Assembly (NCBI RefSeq): GCF_026552795.1 | Contig: NZ_JANFPI010000005.1 | Coordinates: 186,001-250,000, forward strand | Source: Ectorhizobium quercum | GTDB taxonomy: Bacteria; Pseudomonadota; Alphaproteobacteria; Rhizobiales; Rhizobiaceae | Reading direction: 5' to 3' | Length of the DNA: 64,000 bases | Part shown: positions 18,664-27,344 of the stretch, one piece after another | Layout: each line of letters starts with the position of its first letter | Position numbering within the stretch: position 1 is the stretch's first letter | Program-made: the position numbers and the translations under genes | The notes under the pieces: model-generated | Seen by the model: only the letters and a program-made list of their open reading frames with translations | Databases searched by the model: none | Told to the model about the DNA's origin: nothing

Positions 18664-19239
18664 TCAGAATGTCACGGACGGAACGGCGCGGTCGGCCGGA
18701 TCGTCGATTTCGAAATAGGGCTTCTTGGCAAAGCCGAACCGGCTGGCGACGAGGTTGGACGGGAAGCTCTCGACCTTGACGTTGAGGTCGCGGGTGGCGC
18801 CGTTATAGTAGCGGCGCGCCATCTGCACCTCGCCCTCCAGACTGTCGAGGGCCCGCTGAAGCTCCAGGAAATTCTCGTTGGCCTTGAGGTCGGGATAGGC
18901 TTCGGAAAGTGCGAAGAGCTTGCCGAGGGCCTGGCCCAGAACGCCTTCCGCCGCCGCGCGGCCCTCGACATCGCCCGCCGGAACGGCGATGGCCCTGTTA
19001 CGGGCGGCGATCACCGCATCCAGCGTCTCGCGCTCGTGCGAAGCATAGCCCTTGACCGTTTCGACGAGGTTCGGAACGAGATCGGCGCGGCGCTTGAGCT
19101 GCACGTCGATGCCGGACCACGCTTCCTCCGCCATCTGGCGCGCCCTGACGAGGCCGTTGTAGAGAAAGACGCCATAGAGCGCGACCGCCACGATCGCGAG
19201 AAGAATATAGGTCGACACAGGGAGACTCCTCCGGCTCAT
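18664..19239 (-). CDS. lemA: LemA family protein
   Basis: LemA protein of 191 residues: one N-terminal membrane helix (about 9-28) with a long helical domain outside the cytoplasm. Family hallmarks are YNGLVRARQMAEEAWSGIDV, the QLKRRADLVPNLVETVKGYA block and NENFLELQRALDSLEG. Its molecular role is not established; LemA genes commonly travel with DUF2207 or TPM-domain genes. Here it is the first gene of a tight lemA-aroA-DUF2207 unit, and 61 bases separate its start from the glyQ stop, so it may also be read through from glyQ. Confidence 0.93.
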   Translation of the reverse strand: MSRRSLPVSTYILLAIVAVALYGVFLYNGLVRARQMAEEAWSGIDVQLKRRADLVPNLVETVKGYASHERETLDAVIAARNRAIAVPAGDVEGRAAAEGVLGQALGKLFALSEAYPDLKANENFLELQRALDSLEGEVQMARRYYNGATRDLNVKVESFPSNLVASRFGFAKKPYFEIDDPADRAVPSVTF

Positions 19240-19300
19240 GTTTTGCCCGGAGACTAGTCGGACGAGCAGGAAATGTCACCCCGCCCGCGCGCCATGCCCG

Positions 19301-20257
19301 TCAGGCCGCTTCGCGCCTGGCATTCACGCCACCGGCTTCCGTCAGCAGGAAGGCCTCACCGCAGGCCTTGGCCAGCGTGCGCACGCGCAGGATGTAGCTC
19401 TGGCGCTCCGTCACCGAAATCACGCCGCGCGCATCGAGCAGGTTGAAGACGTGCGACGCCTTGATGCACTGGTCGTAGGCGGGAAAGACGCACTTGTGCA
19501 GGCCGTTCGAATCGCCGGGCGCGCCGGCGGAAAGAAGCGCCAGGCATTCCTTTTCCGCGTCGATGAAGTGGCGGTGCAGCAGTTCGGTGTCGGCAAATTC
19601 GAAATTGAAGCGGGAATATTCCTGCTCCGCCTGAAGGAAGACGTCGCCATAGGTGATCTTCTCGTCGCCCTCGCGGCCGTTGAAGTTCAGGTCGTAGACG
19701 TTGTCGACGCCCTGAACGTACATGGCCAGCCGTTCGAGACCATAGGTCAGTTCACCGGCCACCGGCGCGCATTCGATGCCGCAGACCTGCTGGAAATAGG
19801 TGAACTGCGAGACTTCCATACCGTCGCACCAGCATTCCCAGCCGAGACCCCAGGCGCCGAGCGTCGGGCTTTCCCAGTCGTCCTCCACGAAGCGGATGTC
19901 GTGGACCAGCGGATCGAGGCCGATGGCCGCCAGCGAGCCGAGGTAAAGCTCCTGAAGGTTCGACGGGTTCGGCTTCAGGATGACCTGATACTGGTAATAA
20001 TGCTGGAGACGGTTGGGGTTCTCGCCGTAGCGCCCGTCGGAGGGGCGGCGCGAGGGCTGCACATAAGCCGCCTTCCACGGCTTCGGGCCGAGCGCGCGCA
20101 GCGTGGTGGCCGGGTGGAACGTGCCCGCACCCACTTCCATGTCGTAGGGCTGGAGAATGGCGCAGCCCTTGTCGGCCCAGTAGGTCTGGAGCGTCAGGAT
20201 CAGCCCCTGAAAGGAGCGCGAGGGATGCATGTGAGCGGGCAGGTTCGTGGCGTTCAT
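19301..20257 (-). CDS. glyQ: Glycyl-tRNA synthetase alpha subunit
   Basis: Catalytic alpha subunit of bacterial alpha2-beta2 GlyRS, 318 residues, class II fold. [53 protein letters not shown] and the [15 protein letters not shown] block are almost invariant in GlyQ. I take the ATG at 20257 (MNATNLPAH); a second in-frame ATG at 20230 (MHPSRSF) would remove nine residues and is nearly as good, because neither has a strong ribosome binding site. The beta subunit gene lies about 4 kb downstream. Confidence 0.96.
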   Translation of the reverse strand: MNATNLPAHMHPSRSFQGLILTLQTYWADKGCAILQPYDMEVGAGTFHPATTLRALGPKPWKAAYVQPSRRPSDGRYGENPNRLQHYYQYQVILKPNPSNLQELYLGSLAAIGLDPLVHDIRFVEDDWESPTLGAWGLGWECWCDGMEVSQFTYFQQVCGIECAPVAGELTYGLERLAMYVQGVDNVYDLNFNGREGDEKITYGDVFLQAEQEYSRFNFEFADTELLHRHFIDAEKECLALLSAGAPGDSNGLHKCVFPAYDQCIKASHVFNLLDARGVISVTERQSYILRVRTLAKACGEAFLLTEAGGVNARREAA

Positions 20258-20381
20258 GGACGGAGGCGCTTGCTTGTTTTTCGGATGCGGACGAGTGCCA
20301 CGCCGAAGCGCGGGGGTCAAGCGCGAATAGGCCTCGCGCCCTGTTCCGGGCGGCTGCCGCCCCGGCCGATTTTCGCAACCC

Positions 20382-20576
20382 CTACTCTTCGTCGTCCTTC
20401 TTCACCCGGTATTCGCCGGTCTTCGGGTCCTTCACGAGCGTGCCGTGCGCGCGGTTTCGCACCTCCCGCGACCGACGCTTCTGCTTGCGCGTCAGGCTTT
20501 TCGCATCCGCGGTGAAGCGGCGGTAGAACCAGTAGACCGCCGCGGCAACGGCGATGAAGAAGAGAATACGTGTCAT
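20382..20576 (-). CDS. Small membrane-anchored basic protein, 64 aa
   Basis: Predicted peptide of 64 residues: a hydrophobic N-terminal helix ([15 protein letters not shown], residues 4-18), then a very basic stretch ([17 protein letters not shown]) and a charged end [11 protein letters not shown]. Not assigned to a family I can name with certainty. The frame fits tightly between the sohB-like gene (13-base gap) and glyQ on the same strand, which supports it as a real gene. Likely an inner-membrane protein with a cytoplasmic tail; function unknown. Confidence 0.7.
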   Translation of the reverse strand: MTRILFFIAVAAAVYWFYRRFTADAKSLTRKQKRRSREVRNRAHGTLVKDPKTGEYRVKKDDEE

Positions 20577-20589
20577 GCGAAGCCCGCGA

Positions 20590-21450
20590 TTACAGTCCGA
20601 AGCGGGCCCACAATGCCCTTTCTTCGACGGTCTGCGCAAGACCGCCGGCGGCGGCTGCGGCGATACGCTCCGGTCCGCCGGCATCGACACCGGGAATGCG
20701 GCGGCCGAAGAAGCCCCTGGCCGCCGTGACCAGTTCCGGCCTCACATCCTTGCCGTAGCGGGCCTGAAGCGTGCCGCGCAGATCACCGAGACCGTCGATC
20801 AGGCCGAGTTCGAGCGCCTTCGTGCCGGTCCAGAACAGGCCGGAGAACAGGTCGGGATCGTCGGCGAGACGCGCGGCGCGCCGGGCTTTCACCATGCCGA
20901 TGAAAACGTCGTGGATCTCGTGCTGGAGGGTTTTCAGGTATTCGATGTCGGCTGCCTTTTCCGGCTGGAACGGATCGAGGATCACCTTGTTCTCGCCGGA
21001 GGTGTAGACCCGGCGCTCGACGCCGATCTTCTTCAGCAGTTCGGGAAAGCCGAAGCCGCCGGAAACGACGCCGATCGAGCCGACGATGGAGGTCGGATCG
21101 GCGATGATCTCGTCGCCCGCCAGCGCGATCATGTAGCCGCCCGAGGCGGCGACATCCTCCACGAAGACGAGGACCTTCTTGTCCTTTTCCTCCGCAAGCT
21201 GCCGGAGGCGCGCGAAGATCAGCCGCGACTGGACCGGAGAGCCGCCCGGCGAATTGACGATGACGGCCACGGCGGGCGCCTTCTTCACGGAAAAGGCCTT
21301 GTCCAGCATCTGCGCGACCGAGGCGAGGTTGAGCGCCGGACGCAGGGCGCTGCCGCCCGTCATGATCGCGCCGGACAGGCGCACGACGGGGATGACGGTG
21401 CCTTCCTTGCGGAAGCGCTTCGGCAGCAGGCGTTTGATGAGGTTCTTCAT
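20590..21450 (-). CDS. sohB: S49 family signal peptide peptidase-like protease (SohB-like)
   Basis: Serine protease of family S49, 286 residues, a single-domain SppA/SohB form. The Ser-Lys dyad is intact: Ser in VEDVAASGGYMIA and Lys in SGENKVILDPF. The conserved NSPGGSPVQS and SIVGSIGVVSGG blocks bracket them. Unlike typical SppA there is no strong N-terminal membrane helix (start MKNLIKRLLPKRF is basic and amphipathic), so it may attach peripherally to the membrane. The ATG at 21450 was preferred to the in-frame start at 21510, which adds 20 residues of no family likeness. Followed by the 64-aa membrane peptide. Confidence 0.88.
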   Translation of the reverse strand: MKNLIKRLLPKRFRKEGTVIPVVRLSGAIMTGGSALRPALNLASVAQMLDKAFSVKKAPAVAVIVNSPGGSPVQSRLIFARLRQLAEEKDKKVLVFVEDVAASGGYMIALAGDEIIADPTSIVGSIGVVSGGFGFPELLKKIGVERRVYTSGENKVILDPFQPEKAADIEYLKTLQHEIHDVFIGMVKARRAARLADDPDLFSGLFWTGTKALELGLIDGLGDLRGTLQARYGKDVRPELVTAARGFFGRRIPGVDAGGPERIAAAAAGGLAQTVEERALWARFGL

Positions 21451-21532
21451 TCCGGCACGAATCCATGTTGGAGGTTTTCCCACATGTATGACGTCCGGGG
21501 TCGACCGCAAGTGCCCGGCGGGACGAATCGCC

Positions 21533-22339
21533 TCAGCGGCCGTTGCGGGCCAGCGCCGCGCGGCCGTTGTTGAGATCGTCCACCAGTGGGGAGAAGGCGT
21601 GCGCCTCCCCGTCGTGGATCACCAGCGCCGGCCGCAGCCGGAGCCGGGCGCGCGACCCCTTGATCGCCGTCGCGAGAATGCGCACCGCATCCTCGCCGGG
21701 GCGCGGATGAAGCGCCGTCAGTTCCAGCCCGCCGAACCGGCGCCCGCAGGCGGCGATGATGTCGGCGATCGATTGCGGCCGGGCGATGAGCGAAAGCTGG
21801 CCGCCGGGCTTCAGGATCGCGCCGGCGGTCCGGATCCAGTCCTCGAACAGCCCCTCCGTCATGGCATGGGCCTCCGCCTTCAGCCTGTCGGGCGTGCGCC
21901 GGTCATCCGCGTCGTTGAAGGGCGGGTTCATGACGACGTGATCGAACGTGTCGTCGGGCAGGCCGGCGGCGACGCGAGCCCGCCCCTTCAGCGTCACATC
22001 GGCCTCGATGACCGACACGCGATCGCTGATCGCGGCGTTCTCGGCAAGCGCAAGGCTCTTGCGGGCATAGGCGGCCATATCCGGCGAGCGCTCGTAGAGA
22101 ACCACCTGCGCCTGGCCGATCCGCGCCGCGACCGCCATGCCGGCGGCCCCCGCTCCCGCTCCGAGATCCGCGACGCGAACCGGGCCGGCGGCATCGACGA
22201 GCGCGGCCAGCAGCATGGCGTCCACGCCGGCGCGGTGCCCCCTGCCCTTCGGCTGGACGAGGTGGAAGCGCCCGCGGTGGAAGGCATCGACGGTTTCGGC
22301 CCTCGCGGGTTCGGCATGAATGTCTTCGACAAGGCTCAA
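21533..22339 (-). CDS. SAM-dependent methyltransferase, TrmN6/HemK-like
   Basis: Class I methyltransferase of 268 residues. ADLGAGAGAAGMAVA is the SAM loop, YERSPDMAAYARKSL the acidic ribose-binding strand, and NPPFNDADDRRTPD the NPP[FY] catalytic motif of N6-adenine and related amino-group methylases. Length and motif fit tRNA1(Val) (adenine37-N6)-methyltransferase (TrmN6/YfiC), which is the most likely identity, but rRNA or protein targets cannot be excluded by eye. Its ATG overlaps the stop of the upstream DUF2007 gene by four bases, so the two are coupled. Confidence 0.85.
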   Translation of the reverse strand: MSLVEDIHAEPARAETVDAFHRGRFHLVQPKGRGHRAGVDAMLLAALVDAAGPVRVADLGAGAGAAGMAVAARIGQAQVVLYERSPDMAAYARKSLALAENAAISDRVSVIEADVTLKGRARVAAGLPDDTFDHVVMNPPFNDADDRRTPDRLKAEAHAMTEGLFEDWIRTAGAILKPGGQLSLIARPQSIADIIAACGRRFGGLELTALHPRPGEDAVRILATAIKGSRARLRLRPALVIHDGEAHAFSPLVDDLNNGRAALARNGR

Positions 22340-22557
22340 GCGACCAGCTCCGATTCCAGCCCGGCTTCGACGAGGATCAGGCGGGCCTCGGCACCGCGCG
22401 CCTCCTCGACGAGGAAGCGGCGCGGCAGAAGCCCGAGCGAGCCTTCCAGAACGCTCATGGACTGGTCGGCGATCATACAGGCAATGCCCGCATCCTTCAT
22501 CAGGCTTTCCGCGAAGGAAAGGATCACTGCGTCATTCGTCCGGATCAGTTCACGCAT
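22336..22557 (-). CDS. DUF2007 domain protein
   Basis: Small protein of 73 residues (MRELIRTNDAVILSFAESL... SELVA) of the DUF2007 family, described as a putative signal-transducing domain, with the usual LMKDAGIACMIADQ and RRFLVEEARGAEA blocks. Role unknown. The start at 22557 matches the family; the longer in-frame start at 22713 reads into the promoter region shared with ispB. Overlaps the methyltransferase start by four bases. Confidence 0.85.
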   Translation of the reverse strand: MRELIRTNDAVILSFAESLMKDAGIACMIADQSMSVLEGSLGLLPRRFLVEEARGAEARLILVEAGLESELVA

Positions 22558-22762
22558 ATTGGCCGATTCCTCAATTTTTCTGGACTGAAACGATTCACCC
22601 TTGCCGTGCCACCGGCCCCTTTTTATTCTTAGGGCAACACAGTGCATACGCCTCGAACCCAATTCCGGTTTATTGATGGACGTTATGCGGCATTTTTTCA
22701 GGTCTGCGACCACGCCACCCCTTCAGGACGGCGCGGCGGCGCAGTGAGCAGGAGTTTCATCC

Positions 22763-23779
22763 TTGGGCGTCGTGATACCGCTTGAAGACGGCAAGAACAA
22801 ACAGGCTTCGGTCAAGCCCCTCGTCGACCTGACGCGGCCGGACATGGAGCGCGTGAACCAGCTCATCCTGTCCAGGGCCGGTTCCGACGTGCAGATGATC
22901 CCCGAAGTGGCGAATCACCTGATCTCCTCCGGCGGCAAGCGGCTGCGCCCGATGCTGACGCTCGCCTCCGCCGCCATGTTCGGCTATCAGGGCGAGGGCC
23001 ACATCAAGCTGGCGACCAGCGTCGAATTCCTCCACACCGCCACGCTCCTGCATGACGACGTGGTGGACGAAAGCGACCTGCGGCGCGGCAAGTCCACCGC
23101 CCGCACCATCTGGGGCAACCAGGCGAGCGTGCTCGTCGGCGACTTCCTGCTCGGCCAGGCCTTCCGCATGATGGTCGATGTCGGCTCGCTCGACGCGCTC
23201 GACGTGCTTTCCACCGCGTCGGCCGTCATCGCCGAGGGCGAGGTGCTCCAGCTTTCCGTCGCCAAGAAGATGGAAACGACCGAGGACGACTATCTCTCCG
23301 TCATCCGCGCCAAGACGGCGGCGCTGTTCGCCGCGGCGGCGGAAGTCGGCCCGATCATCGCCGGCACCGACCGCTCGACCCGCAACGCGCTGAAATCCTA
23401 CGGCATGAATCTCGGCCTCGCCTTCCAGCTCGTCGACGACGTCCTGGACTATGGCGGCAAGGCCGCCGACCTCGGCAAGAATGTCGGCGACGATTTCCGC
23501 GAGGGCAAGATCACGCTGCCGATCATCCTTGCCTGGCGGCGCGGCACGGCCGAGGACCGCAGTTTCTGGCGCAAGGCCATCGAGAACGGCGAGACCAGCG
23601 ACGAGAATCTCGAAAAGGCGCTCGGGCTGATCACCCGCTACAGCGGCCTGACGGACACCATCGCCCGCGCCGAGCATTATGGCGCCATCGCCCGCGACGC
23701 ACTGGCGCCGCTGCCCGACGGGGCCCACAAGGACGCAATGATGGAAGTGATCGACTTCTGCATCGGCCGCGTAAATTGA
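22763..23779 (+). CDS. ispB: Polyprenyl diphosphate synthase (octaprenyl/decaprenyl)
   Basis: Trans-prenyl chain elongating enzyme of 338 residues that makes the ubiquinone side chain. First aspartate motif LLHDDVVDESDLRRG, second motif QLVDDVLDYGG, and the SGGKRLRPML block are all intact. The chain length (C40 or C50) cannot be read by eye; alphaproteobacteria often make C50. The start is a TTG at 22763, with AGGAG at 22750-22754 eight bases before it; no ATG lies in frame near the conserved N-terminus GVVIPLED. Feeds UbiA at 5014-5973. Divergent from DUF2007. Confidence 0.94.
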   Translation: MGVVIPLEDGKNKQASVKPLVDLTRPDMERVNQLILSRAGSDVQMIPEVANHLISSGGKRLRPMLTLASAAMFGYQGEGHIKLATSVEFLHTATLLHDDVVDESDLRRGKSTARTIWGNQASVLVGDFLLGQAFRMMVDVGSLDALDVLSTASAVIAEGEVLQLSVAKKMETTEDDYLSVIRAKTAALFAAAAEVGPIIAGTDRSTRNALKSYGMNLGLAFQLVDDVLDYGGKAADLGKNVGDDFREGKITLPIILAWRRGTAEDRSFWRKAIENGETSDENLEKALGLITRYSGLTDTIARAEHYGAIARDALAPLPDGAHKDAMMEVIDFCIGRVN

Positions 23780-23790
23780 GGATATGGAAA

Positions 23791-23862
23791 AACGGATTTC
23801 TTGCGGCATCGCTACAAAAAAGCCATCCTGCGTATGAATGACTCGGCTTGCGGAAATCCGTT
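23791..23862. other. Inverted repeat between ispB and the TPR gene
   Basis: AACGGATTTC (23791-23800) and GAAATCCGTT (23853-23862) are perfect 10-bp inverted copies, and CTTGCGG recurs next to both arms. The loop of 52 bases is large and no T tract follows, so a terminator is doubtful. Confidence 0.45.
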
Positions 23863-23893
23863 CTGTCCGCCCGGCACCAGCCGGTGACTTCTG

Positions 23894-25897
23894 ATGAAAG
23901 GCTTTTCCATGCGGCAAGGTTCCGCCATTCGCTTGTTGTCCGGTACGGCGCTCGCCCTGCTTGTCGGTTTCACCTCTCTTCCCGCCCATGCCCAGGAAGA
24001 GAAGCCGGAAACGGTCGAAACCGGCACCTTCGATCCCGACAGCATCAACAGCTTCTCGGGCGCGCTGCTGGCCGCCGGCAATGCCGACACCGACAAGGAC
24101 TACAAGATGGCCGCCGCGCTTTACAGGAAAGCGCTGGCCTTCGAGCCGGGCCATGTCGAGATCCGCGAACGGCTGATGTTCACGCTGCTGATGAGCGGCG
24201 ATTTCGAGGAAGGCGCCAAGCTCGCCGAGGAACTGAAGACCGGCAAGGCCTTCGAGCGCGTGACAACCGTGGTGCGCGCGACCGACGCCATCCGCCGCAA
24301 GGACTATGCCGCCGCCGACGCGATCCTCAAATATAACGGACCGAACGATCTCGACCGGCTGATGAATTCCCTGCTGGCCGCATGGTCCATGACCGGCGCC
24401 GGCAAGGGCGCGGAAGCGCTCACCCAGCTCGAAAGACTGCGCGGGCCGGACTGGTACGCCCTGTTCCGCAACTACCATGCGGGCGCGATCGCCATCGTGG
24501 CCGGCGACCAGAACAAGGCGCGCCGTTTCCTGACAGCGGCGGTGACGGACCGCGAAGGCGCCGGCACGGCGCCGGATACGTTCATGCGCTCCGTCATGGC
24601 GCTGGCGCGGCTCGAAGCCGCCGCCGGCAACAAGCAGAAGGCGCTCGACAGCATCTCCGCCGGCGAGGCCGTCATTTCCAATTACGCACCGCTGAAGGCG
24701 CTGCGCTCGGCCATCGAGCAGGACGAGCCGCAGGAACAGCAGGTCAAGGATGCCGCGCAGGGCGCCGGCGCGGTTCTCTTTTCTGTCGGCGGCGCGCTGA
24801 ACCGTCCGGGTGCCGAGGACGTCGTCAGCCTCTACCTTCAGATCGCGCATGCGCTTGACCCGCAGAGCGCCGACACGCTGATCCTGCTCGGCGGGCTGGC
24901 CGAAAACCTGGAACGGCCCGCGGAAGCCATCGAGTACTATCGCAAGGTGCCGGAAAACTCGCCGATGCGGCGGGTTTCCGAATTGCAACTCGGCCTGGCG
25001 CTCGCCCAGACGGGCGAGGTCGAGGAAGCGCGCTCGCACCTGAAATCGCTGATCGAGGCCGATCCGACCGATCTGCGCAGCTATCTTTCCTATGGCAGCG
25101 TGCTTTCCGAGGCCAAGGACTACAAGGCGATGGCCGAGAACTACGACAAGGCCGTCGAAGTGATCGGCAACAACGCCCGGCCGCAGAACTGGTCGATCTT
25201 CTTCCAGCGCGGCATCGCCTACGAGCGCCTCAAGGAATGGGACAAGGCCGAGCCGAATTTCCTCAAGTCGCTGGAACTCAACCCCGACCAGCCGCAGGTC
25301 CTGAACTATCTCGGCTATTCCTGGGTCGACATGAACCGCAATCTCGACCAGGGCTTGGAGATGATCCGCAAGGCCGTCGAGTTGCGCCCCGATGACGGCT
25401 ATATCGTCGATTCCCTCGGCTGGGCCTATTACCGCCTTGGGCGGTTCGACGAGGCCGTCGAGGAACTGGAGCGCGCCACCTCGCTGCGCGCCGGCGACGC
25501 GACGATCAACGACCATCTCGGCGATGCCTATTGGCGCGTCGGCCGCCGGCTCGAGGCGGGCTTCCAGTGGCAGAACGCCCTCAAGCTGAACCCGGAACTG
25601 GCCGATATCCCGAAGATCGAGGAAAAGATCAAGAACGGCCTGCCGGAACTGACGCCGGAAGAGGTCGCGCAGGCCGCGGCCGCCCGCGCCGCCTTCGCCG
25701 CCGAAAAGGAAAAGGCCGAAAGCGCGCCGGAGGATACCTACACGGTCGAGCCCGGCGACACGCTGTGGAAGATCGCCGTCAAGGTCTATGGCGACGGAAA
25801 CCGCTTCATCGAACTCATCCGGGCCAATCCGGCGCTGCAACGCTATCCGAACCGCCTCGCGCCCGGTCAGATCCTGATCGTTCCCCCGGCCGAATAA
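23894..25897 (+). CDS. Exported TPR protein with C-terminal LysM domain
   Basis: Protein of 667 residues. A signal peptide with core ALALLVGFTSLPAHA ends near residue 34; tetratricopeptide repeats fill about 50-580 (for example DYKMAAALYRKALAFEPGH, EWDKAEPNFLKSLELNPDQ, LGRFDEAVEELERATSL); the last 55 residues are a LysM domain (YTVEPGDTLWKIAVKVYG ... LAPGQILIVPPAE) expected to bind peptidoglycan. The long TPR part is common in Rhizobiales, and a periplasmic scaffold is inferred. Starts 114 bases after ispB and ends 8 bases before ispE, so ispE is probably co-transcribed. Confidence 0.88.
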   Translation: MKGFSMRQGSAIRLLSGTALALLVGFTSLPAHAQEEKPETVETGTFDPDSINSFSGALLAAGNADTDKDYKMAAALYRKALAFEPGHVEIRERLMFTLLMSGDFEEGAKLAEELKTGKAFERVTTVVRATDAIRRKDYAAADAILKYNGPNDLDRLMNSLLAAWSMTGAGKGAEALTQLERLRGPDWYALFRNYHAGAIAIVAGDQNKARRFLTAAVTDREGAGTAPDTFMRSVMALARLEAAAGNKQKALDSISAGEAVISNYAPLKALRSAIEQDEPQEQQVKDAAQGAGAVLFSVGGALNRPGAEDVVSLYLQIAHALDPQSADTLILLGGLAENLERPAEAIEYYRKVPENSPMRRVSELQLGLALAQTGEVEEARSHLKSLIEADPTDLRSYLSYGSVLSEAKDYKAMAENYDKAVEVIGNNARPQNWSIFFQRGIAYERLKEWDKAEPNFLKSLELNPDQPQVLNYLGYSWVDMNRNLDQGLEMIRKAVELRPDDGYIVDSLGWAYYRLGRFDEAVEELERATSLRAGDATINDHLGDAYWRVGRRLEAGFQWQNALKLNPELADIPKIEEKIKNGLPELTPEEVAQAAAARAAFAAEKEKAESAPEDTYTVEPGDTLWKIAVKVYGDGNRFIELIRANPALQRYPNRLAPGQILIVPPAE

Positions 25898-25905
25898 GCC
25901 GATCC

Positions 25906-26787
25906 GTGGACCAGACGGCCGAAATCGCTCCGGCGAAGATCAATCTCGCGCTGCACGTCATCGGGCAGCGCGCTGACGGTTATCACCTGATCGACAGTCT
26001 CGTGACCTTCGCCGACCGGGGCGACCGCGTGAGCGCCCGGATCGCGGACGCGGATGCGTTCATGCTCTCGGGCCCCTTTTCCGGCGGGCTGGAAACGGAT
26101 GGCAACAATCTGACCCTCAAGGCCCGCGACCTGCTGCGCGCAACCGTTATCGAGGCCGGCGGCGCGGCTCCGCCGGTTGCCCTGCATCTGGAAAAGAACC
26201 TGCCCGTCGCCGCCGGCATCGGGGGCGGTTCGGCGGATGCGGCCGCGACGCTGAGGGCGCTGATGCGGCTGTGGAACGTGGAGAGCGACGCGGAAGCGCT
26301 CGGCGCGCTGGCGCTCCGGCTGGGTGCGGACGTACCCATGTGCCTCGCCGGCCGGCCGGCCGTCGCCCGCGGCATCGGCGAGAAGCTGACGCCGGCGCCG
26401 AGCCTGCCTTCGCTTCATCTTCTGCTCGTCAATCCGCTGAAGCCGGTCTCGACACCCGACATCTTCCGCCGGCTCGACCGGCGCGACAATCCGCCGATGG
26501 ATGCCCTGCCCGGCTCGTTCTCCCTGCCGGACTGGAGCGAATTCCTGGCCGGCCAGCGCAACGATCTGGAAGCTCCGGCGCGGCAATGCGTGCCGGAGAT
26601 CGGCATCATCCAGACCTTGCTGCGGCTGACCGGCGCGCAGCTCTGCCGCATGTCCGGCTCCGGCGCCACCTGTTTCGGCCTTTACGAGAGCCGTGAGGCG
26701 GCGCGTGCCGCGGAACGCAACCTGCGCACCGCCCAGCCCGGCTGGTTCGTCGAGGCCTTGACCACCGTTTCGGGAGACGAGACATGA
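25906..26787 (+). CDS. ispE: 4-diphosphocytidyl-2-C-methyl-D-erythritol kinase
   Basis: GHMP kinase of 293 residues in the non-mevalonate (MEP) route to isoprenoids; phosphorylates CDP-ME. APAKINLALHV at the N-terminus, the P-loop-like PVAAGIGGGSADAAATL and the GSGATCFGLY motif are the three GHMP signatures and are intact. The start is best read as GTG at 25906, eight bases after the TPR stop, because the family N-terminus begins about ten residues before KINLALHV; no good ribosome binding site is visible, which fits translational coupling. Ends with a 4-base overlap on moaB. Confidence 0.94.
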   Translation: MDQTAEIAPAKINLALHVIGQRADGYHLIDSLVTFADRGDRVSARIADADAFMLSGPFSGGLETDGNNLTLKARDLLRATVIEAGGAAPPVALHLEKNLPVAAGIGGGSADAAATLRALMRLWNVESDAEALGALALRLGADVPMCLAGRPAVARGIGEKLTPAPSLPSLHLLLVNPLKPVSTPDIFRRLDRRDNPPMDALPGSFSLPDWSEFLAGQRNDLEAPARQCVPEIGIIQTLLRLTGAQLCRMSGSGATCFGLYESREAARAAERNLRTAQPGWFVEALTTVSGDET

Positions 26788-27326
26788 GCGACGCCCCGCA
26801 GCGCCCCTTCATTCCGCTCGACATCGCCGTGCTGACCGTTTCGGACACCCGCACGCCGGAGGACGACAGGTCCGGCCAGACGCTCGCCGACCGCATCAGT
26901 GCCGCCGGCCATCGCCTTGCCGCCCGCGCGATCGTTCCCGACGACCGCGAGCGCATCCGCGCGACCGTGCTCGGCTGGATCGAAAACGGGACGGCAGATG
27001 TCGTCATCACCACCGGCGGCACCGGCTTCACCGGCCGCGACGTGACGCCGGACGCGCTGGAACCGCTGTTCGACAAGCGCATGGACGGCTTCTCGCAGGT
27101 CTTCCACCGCATTTCCTTCGACAAGATCGGCACATCGACGATCCAGTCGCGGGCGACCGCCGGGCTGATCGGCACGGTCTTCGTGTTCTGCCTGCCCGGC
27201 TCGCCCGGCGCCTGCAAGGACGGCTGGGACGGCATTCTCCGGGACCAGCTCGATTACCGCCACACGCCCTGCAATTTCGTGGAAATCATGCAGCGGCTCG
27301 ACGAGCATCTGCGCCGCAAACCCTGA
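26784..27326 (+). CDS. moaB: Molybdenum cofactor protein MoaB/Mog family
   Basis: Protein of 180 residues of the MoaB/MogA family, which adenylylates molybdopterin ahead of molybdate insertion. The motifs VLTVSDTRTPEDD, TTGGTGFTGRDVTPDA and FCLPGSPGACKDGWD are well kept. The name MoaB is by length and likeness; in organisms without a separate MogA this protein can carry that activity. Overlaps ispE by ATGA. The molybdate importer at the left end supplies the same cofactor pathway, but the two are 25 kb apart. Confidence 0.9.
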   Translation: MSDAPQRPFIPLDIAVLTVSDTRTPEDDRSGQTLADRISAAGHRLAARAIVPDDRERIRATVLGWIENGTADVVITTGGTGFTGRDVTPDALEPLFDKRMDGFSQVFHRISFDKIGTSTIQSRATAGLIGTVFVFCLPGSPGACKDGWDGILRDQLDYRHTPCNFVEIMQRLDEHLRRKP

Positions 27327-27344
27327 CGTCAGAGCGTTTCAGCT

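Noticed and set aside
22757..25840. Open frame of 1027 codons on the minus strand
   Set aside because: It is antisense to ispB and the TPR-LysM gene, both well supported by motifs. Its translation is rich in R, G, A and H with no domain, as expected from the complement of GC-rich genes.
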